NCBI GenBank assembly: GCA_036388675.1
Contig: DASVRI010000033.1
Span: 298,306 to 362,305 of the forward strand
DNA length: 64,000 nt
Origin: DASVUS01 sp036388675
GTDB lineage: Bacteria > Armatimonadota > Abditibacteriia > Abditibacteriales > Abditibacteriaceae
Direction of reading: 5' to 3'
Shown here piece by piece: positions 7,372-16,227 of this stretch (the stretch's first letter is position 1; each line of letters starts with the position of its first letter). The notes under the pieces are model-generated. The model did no database searches, was not told the DNA's origin, and saw only the letters and a list, made by a program, of their open reading frames with translations. Position numbers and translations under genes: made by a program.

Positions 7372-9003
7372 TTACTCTTCATCGGGCCTTTCGCCGATTT
7401 TCAGCTTCAGCGTTTTGGTGACTGTGCTGTTGCGCAGTATCTCCAGGGTCACAGTTTCGCCAACTTTTTTATTTCTGATGAGGCGCGGCACTTCTTTAAA
7501 GGATTTGATGGTGGTGCCGTTGATGCGGCGCACGACATCACCTTCCTGTAGACCGGCACGCGACGCCGGCGAGTTTTTCGTCACCGTTTTTATCAATCCT
7601 CCAAGCTTATCCTTCAAACCGAAACTGGCCTTAAGTTCATCGGTCACAGGCCCCACATCAACGCCCATATACGGATGGCGCACACGGCCCTGCGCAATGA
7701 GCTGATCGGCAATTGATTTGGCCTTGTTGATCGGAATCGAGAAGCCCAGGCCGGTGGCAAAAGGAATAATTGCCGTGTTGATGCCGATAACTTCGCCGCG
7801 CAGGTTGCATAGTGGGCCGCCGCTGTTGCCGGGGTTGATGGCGGCATCGGTTTGAATCATGTCGGTCAGTTCGATCATGTTGCCGTCGCGGCCCGGCCCG
7901 GCCAGCCTGCGCCCGATAGCGGATAGAACGCCGACAGTCACGGTATTCGCCTGAGCATAGGGGTTGCCGATTGCAATCACCCAATCGCCGACAGCCAGAT
8001 CCCTGGTGCTTTTCAAGGTCGCCAGGCGCGCCTGCGGCAACTTCTTGTTGGAAATCTCAACCACGGCGATGTCGGTCTGACGATCGCTGCCGATAATCTT
8101 GCCGGTGTATTTCTTGCCGTCGCGCGTCGTGACCTGGATGCGCTTGGCGCCTGCCACTACGTGCGCGTTAGTCAGCATCACCGGGCCACGGCTCGAACGA
8201 ATAATGACGCCTGTGCCCTTGCCCTGCGTCGGCTGGTCGCCCATGCCGGGGCTCGGCAGAAAGTCGGGATCCTTGCTCGTGCCGAACTGTGTATCGACGT
8301 TCATAACCGCGGGGCCAACAATTTGAACCGCGCGCACAATGTCATTGCTGCCGGTGGCACCCGAAAGGGGCTGAGTACTCGTGAAAGCAATTGGGTCGCC
8401 CCCTGCATTGCCACTGCGCCGCGCGCCAAGCGTCATGCCCAGCGCGACGAGCACACAGGCCAGCACACCTCCCAGCAACATCGATAACACCGGGCTAAGT
8501 GTCACCGTCCGCGTATGCAGCGCCGCCACAGGGGGCTGTGCTGCGCCAAGAGTCCCTTCAACAGCCGATTGCCCAGGCGCCTCAAACGACGGCCCACTGC
8601 TTTGAGTAGCAGGTGGCACGGCTTCGGGCGACGCTGTGAGAAATGCCGCGTTCGCCGGCGGAGTGACACGCACCGCTTGAAACGTCACCGGAGGTGGCGC
8701 AGCGGCAACAAATGGAGCCGCAGGAAATGGAGCCGCAGGCACTTCCACCGGCGCCGCGTTCAGACTCGACTCGTCAATCCCTGCGGCGCTCGACTGCGAC
8801 GCCACACTCTGAGCCCGGTCGGCACTCGGTGCGGTCGCCGTGGGTACGTTGGTAGAAGACACAGAAGAAGCCGGGGCGACGGTGCCGTCACTCGAGGAAT
8901 CCTCGCGACAGGGAGGATTGTCGTCCTCGTGCAGCAAGGAGACAGGTTGGTTGCCGGGTTGCGGCTCAGTTTCCGATTGGGGGTTGGGTACGCGCTCGTC
9001 CAT
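7372..9003 (-). CDS. HtrA/DegP-type serine protease with PDZ domain
   Basis: A 543-residue envelope protease. A 200-residue acidic, Pro/Ala/Ser-rich cytoplasmic region leads to one membrane helix (SMLLGGVLACVLVALGM). A trypsin-like domain follows, with the triad His in TNAHVVAGA, Asp in QTDIAVVEI and Ser in NPGNSGGPL. One C-terminal PDZ domain (about the last 90 residues, GLQEGDVVRRINGTTI) completes it. It would face the periplasm and degrade misfolded proteins. The frame is open further upstream, but the start at 9003 is chosen because TATACT lies exactly 7 nt before that ATG, with TTGTGG 17 bp further up. It diverges from accB. Confidence 0.9.
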   Translation of the reverse strand: MDERVPNPQSETEPQPGNQPVSLLHEDDNPPCREDSSSDGTVAPASSVSSTNVPTATAPSADRAQSVASQSSAAGIDESSLNAAPVEVPAAPFPAAPFVAAAPPPVTFQAVRVTPPANAAFLTASPEAVPPATQSSGPSFEAPGQSAVEGTLGAAQPPVAALHTRTVTLSPVLSMLLGGVLACVLVALGMTLGARRSGNAGGDPIAFTSTQPLSGATGSNDIVRAVQIVGPAVMNVDTQFGTSKDPDFLPSPGMGDQPTQGKGTGVIIRSSRGPVMLTNAHVVAGAKRIQVTTRDGKKYTGKIIGSDRQTDIAVVEISNKKLPQARLATLKSTRDLAVGDWVIAIGNPYAQANTVTVGVLSAIGRRLAGPGRDGNMIELTDMIQTDAAINPGNSGGPLCNLRGEVIGINTAIIPFATGLGFSIPINKAKSIADQLIAQGRVRHPYMGVDVGPVTDELKASFGLKDKLGGLIKTVTKNSPASRAGLQEGDVVRRINGTTIKSFKEVPRLIRNKKVGETVTLEILRNSTVTKTLKLKIGERPDEE

Positions 9004-9010
9004 GCATGGC

Positions 9011-9039
9011 AGTATAATCGGCGGGTTTGGATACCACAA
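9011..9039 (-). promoter_or_regulatory. Promoter of htrA-like gene (TTGTGG-17-TATACT)
   Basis: On the minus strand -35 TTGTGG occupies 9034-9039 and -10 TATACT occupies 9011-9016, 17 bp apart. The ATG at 9003 follows after 7 nt, so the mRNA is probably leaderless. Confidence 0.55.
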
Positions 9040-9159
9040 ACCGCCACGGACGTGACAATGGCGGTGAAGGAGCATAAGATTGTTGCTTTTGGAGGCGTCA
9101 GGACGCCGCAGCGTTGCCCTTGCGAGCGTGCTTAACTGCGGCAAAGAGCACAAAGGGCG

Positions 9160-9168
9160 TGTTATACT
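9160..9168 (+). promoter_or_regulatory. Extended -10 promoter of accB
   Basis: TGT followed by TATACT ends 9 nt before the accB ATG at 9178. No Shine-Dalgarno sequence is present, so the transcript would have a leader of at most a few bases. Confidence 0.5.
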
Positions 9169-9177
9169 GCGCGTGCA

Positions 9178-9693
9178 ATGCAATTCTCACTTCAAGCTGT
9201 GCGCGATGTGGCGCGCCTGCTGCGCGAGACGGAACTTTCTGAAATCACCGTTGAAGATGTTGATGCAGAAACAGGAGAACCGTTTCGCGTGGCGTTGAAA
9301 CGAAGCACGCAGGCTCCGGCACTGGCTGCGTCATCGCAGCAGCGCACCATTCGCGCGACGAGTACTCAGGACCCGGCGGCAACCGCTCGCCTTGATGGTG
9401 ACGCCGGCACCAGCCAGCCTCCAGCGACTGCGGCAATCGCAGAAGAGCCGAGTCCGACCGCTGTGGCTGTTACGTCCACGGCGGTCGGGTTGTTCCGCCA
9501 GGCTTCACCGCCGCTTCAGGTCGGCGACACGGTGCAGCAGGCGCAGGTTGTGGCCATCGTGGAATCGTTGAAGATTCCAAACGAAATCACAGCACCGTTA
9601 TCCGGGCGCGTGGAGAACATACTGGTGGAAGACGGCCAGGGCATCGAATACGGCCAAACGTTGCTGACGATCATGCCCGACGCCAGTGCATAA
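9178..9693 (+). CDS. accB: Biotin carboxyl carrier protein of acetyl-CoA carboxylase
   Basis: A 171-residue BCCP. The N-terminal helix LQAVRDVARLLRETELSEITVED is the usual AccB start. An Ala/Pro/Thr linker follows, and then the biotinyl domain (about 95-170). The biotin-accepting lysine sits in VESLKIPNEI where the family normally has EAMKMMNEI-like sequence, so both flanking Met residues are replaced (Leu before, Ile after). The lysine and the hammerhead topology are kept. The protein carries biotin between biotin carboxylase and carboxyltransferase in the first step of fatty-acid synthesis. accC lies downstream, with a pilin-like gene between them. Confidence 0.9.
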   Translation: MQFSLQAVRDVARLLRETELSEITVEDVDAETGEPFRVALKRSTQAPALAASSQQRTIRATSTQDPAATARLDGDAGTSQPPATAAIAEEPSPTAVAVTSTAVGLFRQASPPLQVGDTVQQAQVVAIVESLKIPNEITAPLSGRVENILVEDGQGIEYGQTLLTIMPDASA

Positions 9694-9730
9694 AACACTC
9701 TGGGAAGACAAGCCGGAAAGGAGCATCGCC

Positions 9731-10264
9731 ATGAAACTTACCAAACAGCAGTTAGCATCCGCTGGGCAATACAGCGGCCAGTCGCTCATCGGTATGTTAG
9801 TTGTAATTGCCATTATCATGGTTCTGGCTGTGGCGATGCTGGGGCCACGCATGGGCAGCGACGGCGTGAAGCGCCCCGGGGTTTACAAGCAAAGCATGAA
9901 CCGGGCCGAAGATGTGGGAATGAACTCCAACATCTCACAGATTCAGCAGGTCATCACGATGTATCGCAACGACAATGACGGCAAGCCGCCAGCTTCGCTG
10001 GAAGAACTGCGCCGCTACGCCAAAGATTACCCCGCCGAAATGTGGGTTGACCCGCTGACCAAGCAACCGCTGATCTACGACCCGGCAACCGGCACGATTT
10101 CAGCGCCACCGCGCCCCGCCGAACTCTCACCGGAAACGCCGGCCAACGCACCACGCAATTCGCCCTTAGTGCCCGGCGCTCCTGCACCTGGCGCTCCGGG
10201 TGGCATCAACATACCCAACATGCAGCCGCAGACTCCAGCGGATGACGCATCCGCTCCCGAATGA
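9731..10264 (+). CDS. Type IV pilin/type II secretion pseudopilin-like protein
   Basis: A 177-residue protein. The start at 9731 is fixed by AAGGAG 9 nt upstream. After a short basic leader, GQSLIGMLVVIAIIMVLAVAML resembles the prepilin N-terminus (G then FTLIELLVVIAIIAIL) but lacks the +5 Glu. The rest, with SNISQIQQVITMYRNDNDGKPPASLEELRRYAKDYPAEMWVDPLTKQPLIYD, is GspG-like (a helix, then a strand with the PxDPWG-like region). A Pro/Ala-rich tail follows. It is probably membrane-anchored, and cleavage by a prepilin peptidase is uncertain. Its place between accB and accC, 6 bp before accC, implies co-transcription with fatty-acid synthesis genes. Its role is unknown. Confidence 0.65.
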   Translation: MKLTKQQLASAGQYSGQSLIGMLVVIAIIMVLAVAMLGPRMGSDGVKRPGVYKQSMNRAEDVGMNSNISQIQQVITMYRNDNDGKPPASLEELRRYAKDYPAEMWVDPLTKQPLIYDPATGTISAPPRPAELSPETPANAPRNSPLVPGAPAPGAPGGINIPNMQPQTPADDASAPE

Positions 10265-10270
10265 TCCTCT

Positions 10271-11620
10271 ATGTTTTCTAAAGTTCTCATCGCCAATCGT
10301 GGCGAGATCGCTGTTCGCATCATTCGCGCCTGTCACGAGATGGGCATCAAAACCGTTGCCGTGTACTCGCAGGCCGATGCCGAATCGCTGCATGTTCTTC
10401 TAGCCGATGAAGCCGTCTGCATCGGACCTGGCCCGGCCAAGGAATCGTATCTCAACATCGCCAACATCGTGTCGGCGGCAGCCATAACCGGCGCGGAAGC
10501 GATTCATCCCGGCTACGGTTTTCTGGCCGAGAATTCTTCGTTCGCCGAAGTGTGCGAGCAGGTCAAGATCAAGTTCATCGGCCCGCCGCCTTCGGTTATC
10601 GACGCGATGGGCAACAAGGCCAGTGCGCGCGATATGATGCGTGCGGCCAACGTGCCCATCATTCCCGGCACAAGCGCCATACGCGATGAACGCGAAGCGC
10701 AGGACGCCGCTAAAGAGATTGGTTATCCGCTCATCATCAAAGCGAGCGCCGGCGGCGGCGGCAAAGGAATGCGCGTTGTGCAGAACGAAGACGAACTGCT
10801 CAGCGCCCTGTCCACAGCTAAAGCCGAAGCCGAAGCTGCCTTTGGAGACGCCGAGGTTTACATTGAGAAATACCTGACGGAGCCGCGTCACGTCGAGGTG
10901 CAAATCCTGGCCGATGAGCACGGCGAAGTCATACATCTGGGTGAGCGCGATTGCAGCGTGCAAACCGCGCGTCACCAGAAGATGCTGGAAGAATCGCCCT
11001 GCATTTTCATTCCGGAGAAAACGCGCAAAGCCCTGGGCGAAGCGGCTGTGCGCGGCGCTAAGGCAGTCGGTTATCAGAACGCGGGCACCATCGAGTTTCT
11101 CGTCGCCTCAACCGGCGAGTTCTACTTCATGGAGATGAACACGCGCATTCAGGTGGAGCATCCCGTCACGGAACTGGTGAGCGGCGTTGACCTCATCAAA
11201 GAACAGTTGCGCATTGCCTTCGGCGAGAGACTGGGCATGAAGCAAAAAGATGTTCATCTGACGGGACACGCCATTGAAGTGCGACTCACCGCTGAAGACC
11301 CGGAGCGCAATTTCGCACCCAGTTCAGGCAAGATCATATTTTTCGATCCGCCGGGTGGTTTTGGCGTGCGCGTCGATTCGCACGTGCGCGCCGGCTACAC
11401 CGTGCCGCCCTACTACGATTCGCTGCTGGCAAAAATTTTGGTTTATGCCCCCACGCGCGACGAAGCCATTGCACGTATGGAGCGCGCTTTGCAGGAAACG
11501 CGATTGGAAGGTGTGGCGACAACGCAGCCTTTCCACTTGAAGATTCTGCGCAATGCGTATTTTCGTCGCGGCGAAATCGCCACCGATTTCTTGCAGCGAC
11601 GCATGACCAACGGCAAATAA
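10271..11620 (+). CDS. accC: Biotin carboxylase subunit of acetyl-CoA carboxylase
   Basis: A 449-residue ATP-grasp enzyme of normal length. The N-terminal domain (SKVLIANRGEIAVRIIRACHEMGI) is followed by the Gly-rich ATP loop KASAGGGGKGMRV (about 159-171). Then come the HLGERDCSVQ and RHQKMLEESP motifs, the catalytic MEMNTRIQVEHPVTE (about 288-302), and the C-terminal domain. It carboxylates the biotin on AccB using bicarbonate and ATP. The carboxyltransferase genes accA/accD are not in the window. Confidence 0.97.
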   Translation: MFSKVLIANRGEIAVRIIRACHEMGIKTVAVYSQADAESLHVLLADEAVCIGPGPAKESYLNIANIVSAAAITGAEAIHPGYGFLAENSSFAEVCEQVKIKFIGPPPSVIDAMGNKASARDMMRAANVPIIPGTSAIRDEREAQDAAKEIGYPLIIKASAGGGGKGMRVVQNEDELLSALSTAKAEAEAAFGDAEVYIEKYLTEPRHVEVQILADEHGEVIHLGERDCSVQTARHQKMLEESPCIFIPEKTRKALGEAAVRGAKAVGYQNAGTIEFLVASTGEFYFMEMNTRIQVEHPVTELVSGVDLIKEQLRIAFGERLGMKQKDVHLTGHAIEVRLTAEDPERNFAPSSGKIIFFDPPGGFGVRVDSHVRAGYTVPPYYDSLLAKILVYAPTRDEAIARMERALQETRLEGVATTQPFHLKILRNAYFRRGEIATDFLQRRMTNGK

Positions 11621-11655
11621 CAATTATCGAGTACTCGCTGTACTCAGAAAGACGT

Positions 11656-12084
11656 ATGGGCGTTATGGGCAAACGACGTAGTGGACGCGAACTCGCATTT
11701 CGCCTGCTGTTTCAATGCGATGTCGGCGGGCAACCGCTGGACGAAGTAATCGAAGTCGGTCGCCAGGAAAGTGACGCCACCGAAGATGTATGGCAGTTCG
11801 CCGAAGAGTTGGCGCGCGGCGCCTGGAGCGCGCACGCCGAACTCGACGGCTATATCACACGCTATGCCGCCGGTTGGACGCTGGAGCGCATGGCCAACGC
11901 CGACCGCAACCTGCTGCGCCTCGCGCTGTATGAAATTCTGCACCGCGACGACATTCCACAAAGCGTCAGCATCAACGAAGCCGTCGAACTGGCCAAGCGC
12001 TACTCGACGCAGGAATCGGCCAAGTTCATCAACGGCATTCTCGGCTCGTTTGCACGCGAAAAAACCAAAGGCCAGGCTGAGTAA
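11656..12084 (+). CDS. nusB: Transcription antitermination factor NusB
   Basis: A 142-residue all-helical protein of typical length. RRSGRELAFRLLFQCDVGG starts the fold. DRNLLRLALYEILHRDDIPQSVSINEAVELAKRYSTQESAKFINGILGSF is the diagnostic C-terminal half, with the conserved NEAVELAK and FINGIL motifs. It pairs with NusE/S10 on boxA RNA to prevent termination in rRNA operons. A second ATG at 11665 is also possible. One GAGTACTC copy lies 20 bp upstream. The position after accC and before folD repeats the Firmicutes-type order. Confidence 0.95.
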   Translation: MGVMGKRRSGRELAFRLLFQCDVGGQPLDEVIEVGRQESDATEDVWQFAEELARGAWSAHAELDGYITRYAAGWTLERMANADRNLLRLALYEILHRDDIPQSVSINEAVELAKRYSTQESAKFINGILGSFAREKTKGQAE

Positions 12085-12097
12085 TGACAGTTCCCTA

Positions 12098-12143
12098 AGA
12101 CCAAAGAGCGCCATCAGTTTGTTCCGATGGCGCTCTTTGGTCT
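12098..12143. terminator. Bidirectional terminator, 18-bp perfect stem
   Basis: The segments 12098-12115 and 12126-12143 are exact reverse complements around a 10-nt loop. They lie between the convergent nusB and arabinofuranosidase genes. There is no long T-run, but a single strong hairpin between convergent genes fits a shared terminator. Confidence 0.75.
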
Positions 12144-12199
12144 GCTAAAGGTAAGGCAGCGCGCCACACCTTGCGCAGCAACCTGTGTTTGATGTGCTT

Positions 12200-13711
12200 T
12201 CAGGCATGGTTCTTCGCCAACCGAATCACGTTCCACGACAGTTTTGGCAGCGTCGCGCGCAGGTTGCCATCGGCCAATTCCGCATCGCCGCGCGCGTGGG
12301 GCACAACGTTGTCTGGGTTCTGTGCTGTGTTGCCGGCGTTGAAGTCTTCATGTTCCAGAACGAGGTGTTCGAGTACTCGGAAGTTGCCCACAGCGCGCAG
12401 ATCGCCTTCGAGTTGCAGCGCATCCTGCTGGCTGCGGTTGACGGCGAAAATGGTCACCGTTTCTTCAACTTCGTCCATGGTCGCAACAGATTCTAGCAGC
12501 GGCACGGCATGATAATCCGTCGCATCGTAGACCGGCGATTCGATTTGCATTTGCAGCGCCACGCCGCGTCCGTACAGCGAGCCGTGCAGATATGGATAGT
12601 AGGTGGTGTGACGCCACGCCGGGCCGCCTTTCACCGTCGAGATCGGCGCGATAACATTGATGAGTTGGGCCAGGCAGCCCATCTTGACGCGGTCGGCGTG
12701 CTTTAAGAGCGAGATCATCATGCAGCCAACGGCCAGCGCGTCGGCGAAGTTATAGGCTTCCTCGCAAAGCGGCGGCGCAATTTGCCACGGCTCGGTGTTC
12801 TGCCTTTGTTCGTGCGAATGATACCACACGTTCCATTCATCAAACGACAGGTTGATTTTCTTCTTGCCCTTCTTTTTGGCCTGCACGTAATCGCAGGTCG
12901 AGACAACGGCTTCGATGAACGAATCCATACCGACCGACTTGGCGAGAAAGTTCCCCAAATCGCCTTTGGCATTCGAGAAATAAGTGTGCAGCGCGATGTA
13001 ATCAACGTGCGGATAAGTGTGTTCGAGAACGGTTGATTCCCAGGTAAAAAACGTCGGCATGTCGCTGTGCGATGAGCCGCACGCCACCAGTTCAATCGAG
13101 GGATCGACCCACTTCATGACCTTGGCGCTTTCGCGAGCGATGCGACCATATTCATCGGCAGTCTTCGATTCGATTTGCCACGGCCCATCCATTTCGTTGC
13201 CCAGGCACCACGTCTTGATGCGATAGGGATCGCGCGCACCGTTTTTGATGCGCAAATCGCTCCAGTAGGTGCCGTGCGAAAAGTTGCAATATTCCACCAG
13301 GTTGCGCGCGGCATCGGCGCCGCGCGTGCCCAGGTTCACGGCCATCATCGGCTCGGTGTTGGCTTTGCGACACCACTTCATAAACTCATCGGTGCCGATT
13401 TCGTTGGTTTCAATCGAGTGCCAGGCGAGTTCGAGGCGGCGCGGTCGTTCATGGCGCGGACCGATGCCGTCCTCCCAGTTGTAGCCCGAGACAAAATTGC
13501 CGCCGGGATAACGGATAATCGGCACGCGCAGTTCGCGCACGATGTCGATAACGTCCTGGCGAAAACCGTCTTCATCGGCGGTGGGGTGATCGGGTTCGTA
13601 GATGCCGTCATACACGGCACGGCCCAGATGTTCCAGGAAAGAACCGTAAAGTCTGGGGTCGATATCGCCAATGCGATTGTTAGAGTCGAGAACGACGCGC
13701 GCTCGCTGCAT
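12200..13711 (-). CDS. Alpha-L-arabinofuranosidase, glycoside hydrolase family 51
   Basis: A 503-residue retaining arabinofuranosidase. The N-terminal IDPRLYGSFLEHLGRAVYDGIYEP and IIRYPGGNFVSGYNWEDGIGP are GH51 hallmarks. The acid/base Glu is in CLGNEMDGPWQ (residue 173) and the nucleophile in LSFDEWNVWYH (residue 282). A C-terminal beta domain follows. No signal peptide is present, so it acts in the cytosol on imported arabino-oligosaccharides. It fits with the GH43 enzyme at 21.7 kb in using plant hemicellulose. A GAGTACTC copy touches the start codon, and another lies inside the gene. Confidence 0.95.
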   Translation of the reverse strand: MQRARVVLDSNNRIGDIDPRLYGSFLEHLGRAVYDGIYEPDHPTADEDGFRQDVIDIVRELRVPIIRYPGGNFVSGYNWEDGIGPRHERPRRLELAWHSIETNEIGTDEFMKWCRKANTEPMMAVNLGTRGADAARNLVEYCNFSHGTYWSDLRIKNGARDPYRIKTWCLGNEMDGPWQIESKTADEYGRIARESAKVMKWVDPSIELVACGSSHSDMPTFFTWESTVLEHTYPHVDYIALHTYFSNAKGDLGNFLAKSVGMDSFIEAVVSTCDYVQAKKKGKKKINLSFDEWNVWYHSHEQRQNTEPWQIAPPLCEEAYNFADALAVGCMMISLLKHADRVKMGCLAQLINVIAPISTVKGGPAWRHTTYYPYLHGSLYGRGVALQMQIESPVYDATDYHAVPLLESVATMDEVEETVTIFAVNRSQQDALQLEGDLRAVGNFRVLEHLVLEHEDFNAGNTAQNPDNVVPHARGDAELADGNLRATLPKLSWNVIRLAKNHA

Positions 13712-13784
13712 GAGTACTCACTTTTCGATGGAAGTTGAACCGTAAACTAACAAAAGCAGCCGCCACGCACAAGAGCCATTCCGT

Positions 13785-13790
13785 TAGAAT
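13785..13790 (+). promoter_or_regulatory. -10 box TAGAAT, leaderless start of folD
   Basis: TAGAAT is followed by 7 nt (TAGCTGT) and the folD ATG at 13798. No Shine-Dalgarno sequence is visible and no clear -35 was found. Confidence 0.5.
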
Positions 13791-13797
13791 TAGCTGT

Positions 13798-14658
13798 ATG
13801 CAACTACTCGACGGCAAAGCGACAGCGCTGAAAATTCGCACTCAGGTGGCGCAAGAGGCCGCGCACCTGCAAGCGCAGGGTATCACGCCCGGTTTGGGCA
13901 CCATTCTGGTGGGTGATGATCCGGCCAGCGCGACGTATATCGGCGCCAAGCACAAGGCCTGCGAAGAAGCCGGTGTAGCCTCTATTCATCGTCATCTGCC
14001 CGCCACCGCGACACAGGCCGAAGTCATGATGGCTATCGCTGAATTCAACGACAACGCGCAGGTGGACGCCTATATCGTGCAGTTGCCGCTGCCCAAAGGC
14101 CTGGATGAAGAAGCGGCACTGCTGGCCGTTGACCCGCGAAAAGACGCCGACGGTTTGCATCCGGTGAACCTGGGCAAGCTGGTGATGGGCGCGCCTGGCC
14201 CCATCCCCTGCACGCCCGCCGGTATCGTGGAACTGCTGGTCGAGCACGATGTTCCCATCGAAGGCCGCCACGTCGTGATTGTGGGGCGCGGCCTTACCGT
14301 AGGACGCCCGCTTTCATTGCTGCTGGCTCTCAAGCGACCGCACTGCAACGCGGCAGTGACGGTGGTGCATACCGGCGTAAAAAACATGGCCGATTACACA
14401 CGTCAGGCCGATATTCTCGTCGCGGCGGCTGGTGCGCCCAATCTCATCAAGCCCGACATGGTGAAACCCGGCGCTGCGGTTGTGGGCGCGGGCATCACGC
14501 GCGACGGCAAGCGCATTGTGAGCGACGTGGATGAAAGTGTGGCCGAAGTCGCCGGATGGATCACACCGCGCGTCGGCGGCGTCGGGCCGATGACGGTTGC
14601 CATGTTGTTAAAGAATACGGTGCAGGCCGCCGAGCGCCGCGCCGCCGCTTTGCGCTAA
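13798..14658 (+). CDS. folD: Bifunctional methylenetetrahydrofolate dehydrogenase/cyclohydrolase FolD
   Basis: A 286-residue FolD. The start MQLLDGK at 13798 is preferred over the longer frame (13735) because family members begin there and a -10 box sits 7 nt before. GLGTILVGDDPASATYIGAKHKACEEAG holds the active-site Tyr and Lys. YIVQLPLPKGLDE and DPRKDADGLHPVNLGKL bind folate. VIVGRGLTVGRPLSLLL binds NADP, with Leu-Thr where many homologues have Ser-Asn or Ser-Asp. It interconverts one-carbon folates. After it, the usual xseA partner is displaced by about 15.7 kb of accessory DNA. Confidence 0.96.
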   Translation: MQLLDGKATALKIRTQVAQEAAHLQAQGITPGLGTILVGDDPASATYIGAKHKACEEAGVASIHRHLPATATQAEVMMAIAEFNDNAQVDAYIVQLPLPKGLDEEAALLAVDPRKDADGLHPVNLGKLVMGAPGPIPCTPAGIVELLVEHDVPIEGRHVVIVGRGLTVGRPLSLLLALKRPHCNAAVTVVHTGVKNMADYTRQADILVAAAGAPNLIKPDMVKPGAAVVGAGITRDGKRIVSDVDESVAEVAGWITPRVGGVGPMTVAMLLKNTVQAAERRAAALR

Positions 14659-14704
14659 GAACGACACCGACCCCCTATCGAGTACTCGAAGAGGCGAATT
14701 ATCC

Positions 14705-15562
14705 ATGGACTTCACCCTGCGACCCGGCACGCCCGATGACGCACAGGAATGCGGCCTTATCTGCTACGAAGCGTTTACCAACATCAGCCAGCAGCACAAC
14801 TTTCCGCCGGATTTTCCCGCTCCCGAAGTCGCTATCAGCATGTTGCAGATGGTGCTCTCGCACCCCGGTGTGTATTCGGTTGTGGCGGAACAAGAGGGCC
14901 GAATCGTGGGCAGCAACTTCCTGTGGGAAGGCGGCCCAGTTTCCGGCGTGGGGCCGATAACGGTTGATTGCGGCATCCAGAACAGCACGCTTGGCCGTCG
15001 CCTGATGGAGAACGTGTTGGAACGCGCGCAGCAGCAAGGCTGTGCCAGCGTGCGCCTGGTGCAGTCGGCATATCATAATCGCTCGCTGGCGCTGTACACC
15101 AAACTGGGATTCGATGCGCAGGAACCGTTATCCAACTTGAACGGCCCACCGTTGAAGATTAGCATTCCCGGCTACGCGGTCCGCGCGGCGCAATACTCCG
15201 AGGTGGAGGCGTGCAATCGTGTGTGCGAACGGGTGCATGGTTTCCACCGCGGCCCTGAGTTGCAGGCTGCCATCGAGCAAGGCAGCGCGACCGTGGTGGA
15301 GCATGACAATCGCATCACCGGATACTCGACGGCGACCGGCTATTTCGGCCACACGGTCGGCGAAAGCAACGAGGACATCAAGGCGCTGCTGGGCGCTGCC
15401 GAATCGTTCATGGGGCCGGGATTCTTGCTTCCGACCCGCAATGCCGATCTGCTGCGCTGGTGCCTGCAACACGGCCTGCGCATCGTGCAGCCGCTGACTT
15501 TGATGAGCCGTGGCCTGTATAACCAACCTGCGGGCGCCTTTCTGCCCTCGATTCTATATTGA
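14705..15562 (+). CDS. GNAT family N-acetyltransferase (tandem domain)
   Basis: A 285-residue protein. An N-terminal GNAT domain (about 1-145) holds the strand-helix region LGRRLMENVLERAQQQGCASVRLVQSAYHNRSLALYTKLGF. The Q/RxxGxG/A acetyl-CoA loop is degenerate (QNSTLGRR), as in some members. The second half (about 150-285) looks like a GNAT-derived C-terminal domain without a clear acetyl-CoA loop. The substrate is unknown. A GAGGCG ribosome binding site lies 8 nt before the ATG. A GAGTACTC copy lies at 14680, the last one before the 9.1-kb gap in the motif. Confidence 0.75.
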   Translation: MDFTLRPGTPDDAQECGLICYEAFTNISQQHNFPPDFPAPEVAISMLQMVLSHPGVYSVVAEQEGRIVGSNFLWEGGPVSGVGPITVDCGIQNSTLGRRLMENVLERAQQQGCASVRLVQSAYHNRSLALYTKLGFDAQEPLSNLNGPPLKISIPGYAVRAAQYSEVEACNRVCERVHGFHRGPELQAAIEQGSATVVEHDNRITGYSTATGYFGHTVGESNEDIKALLGAAESFMGPGFLLPTRNADLLRWCLQHGLRIVQPLTLMSRGLYNQPAGAFLPSILY

Positions 15563-15592
15563 AATGAAACTGTCGCACCAAACCGTGACCTT

Positions 15593-16021
15593 ATGTGGAT
15601 AATTCTCTCGCTGCTTTCCGCCCTGTTCGCCGGCATCACTGCCACGGTTGTTAAAGGCGTTTCCAAAGAAGTCGATTCAACACTGGGCTTTGGCGTCCAA
15701 GCCATCGTCATTTTGATTTGCACCTGGACTGTCATTGCGGTGCAGGGCAAAGCCGGTGATCTGGTGACAATTGATGGCAAAAGCTGGCTGTTCCTCGCCA
15801 TCACCGGCGTCATCACGACCTTCGCTTATCTGTTCTACTTCGGCGCGCTGAAGATGGGCAACGCCTCGCAAGTGGCGCCGCTCGACCGCCTGTCACTAAT
15901 TTTCGCCATCGTCTTCGCCGCCATGTTTCTCAAAGAAAAACTCACGCCACAAATCATCGCCGGTGGCGTGCTCATGGCCTTTGGTGCTCTGATGATTGCG
16001 ATGTCGAAGCAGAATAGTTGA
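15593..16021 (+). CDS. Half-size EamA/DMT family membrane protein
   Basis: A 142-residue hydrophobic protein with about five membrane helices and one EamA repeat (WIILSLLSALFAGITATVVKGVSKEVDSTL through GGVLMAFGALMIAMSK). It ends in the usual PLDRLSLIFAIVFAAMFLKEKLTPQIIAGGVLM motif. Full EamA permeases have two such repeats in about 290 residues, so this one would have to dimerise, as SMR-type transporters do. The substrate is unknown. It starts 30 bp after the acetyltransferase and is probably co-transcribed with it. Confidence 0.8.
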   Translation: MWIILSLLSALFAGITATVVKGVSKEVDSTLGFGVQAIVILICTWTVIAVQGKAGDLVTIDGKSWLFLAITGVITTFAYLFYFGALKMGNASQVAPLDRLSLIFAIVFAAMFLKEKLTPQIIAGGVLMAFGALMIAMSKQNS

Positions 16022-16197
16022 TAAAATCAATGGCAACAGTTTCAGACGTTCAAGTGGAATTTCTGAATAACCCAAGCGGCTGCCGCAATTCGGGATGCTG
16101 GTAGGCGAGAGCAGAAAATAGGTCTGACAGCCACAGAATCATGGTCGTAAAAGTGTTTGGCAATGGTCGGACAGCGGGCTGTGCCAAATTGCCTGTA

Positions 16198-16227
16198 GGC
16201 GCTCATTCTCTAGAGTGGGCGCCTTTT
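16198..16227 (+). terminator. Rho-independent terminator-like hairpin
   Basis: The segments 16198-16209 and 16212-16223 pair over up to 12 positions including G-U pairs, followed by TTTT. It lies 180 bp after the EamA gene. The rest of the 16022-16495 spacer shows no supportable gene and already looks less GC-rich than the flanks. Confidence 0.55.
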
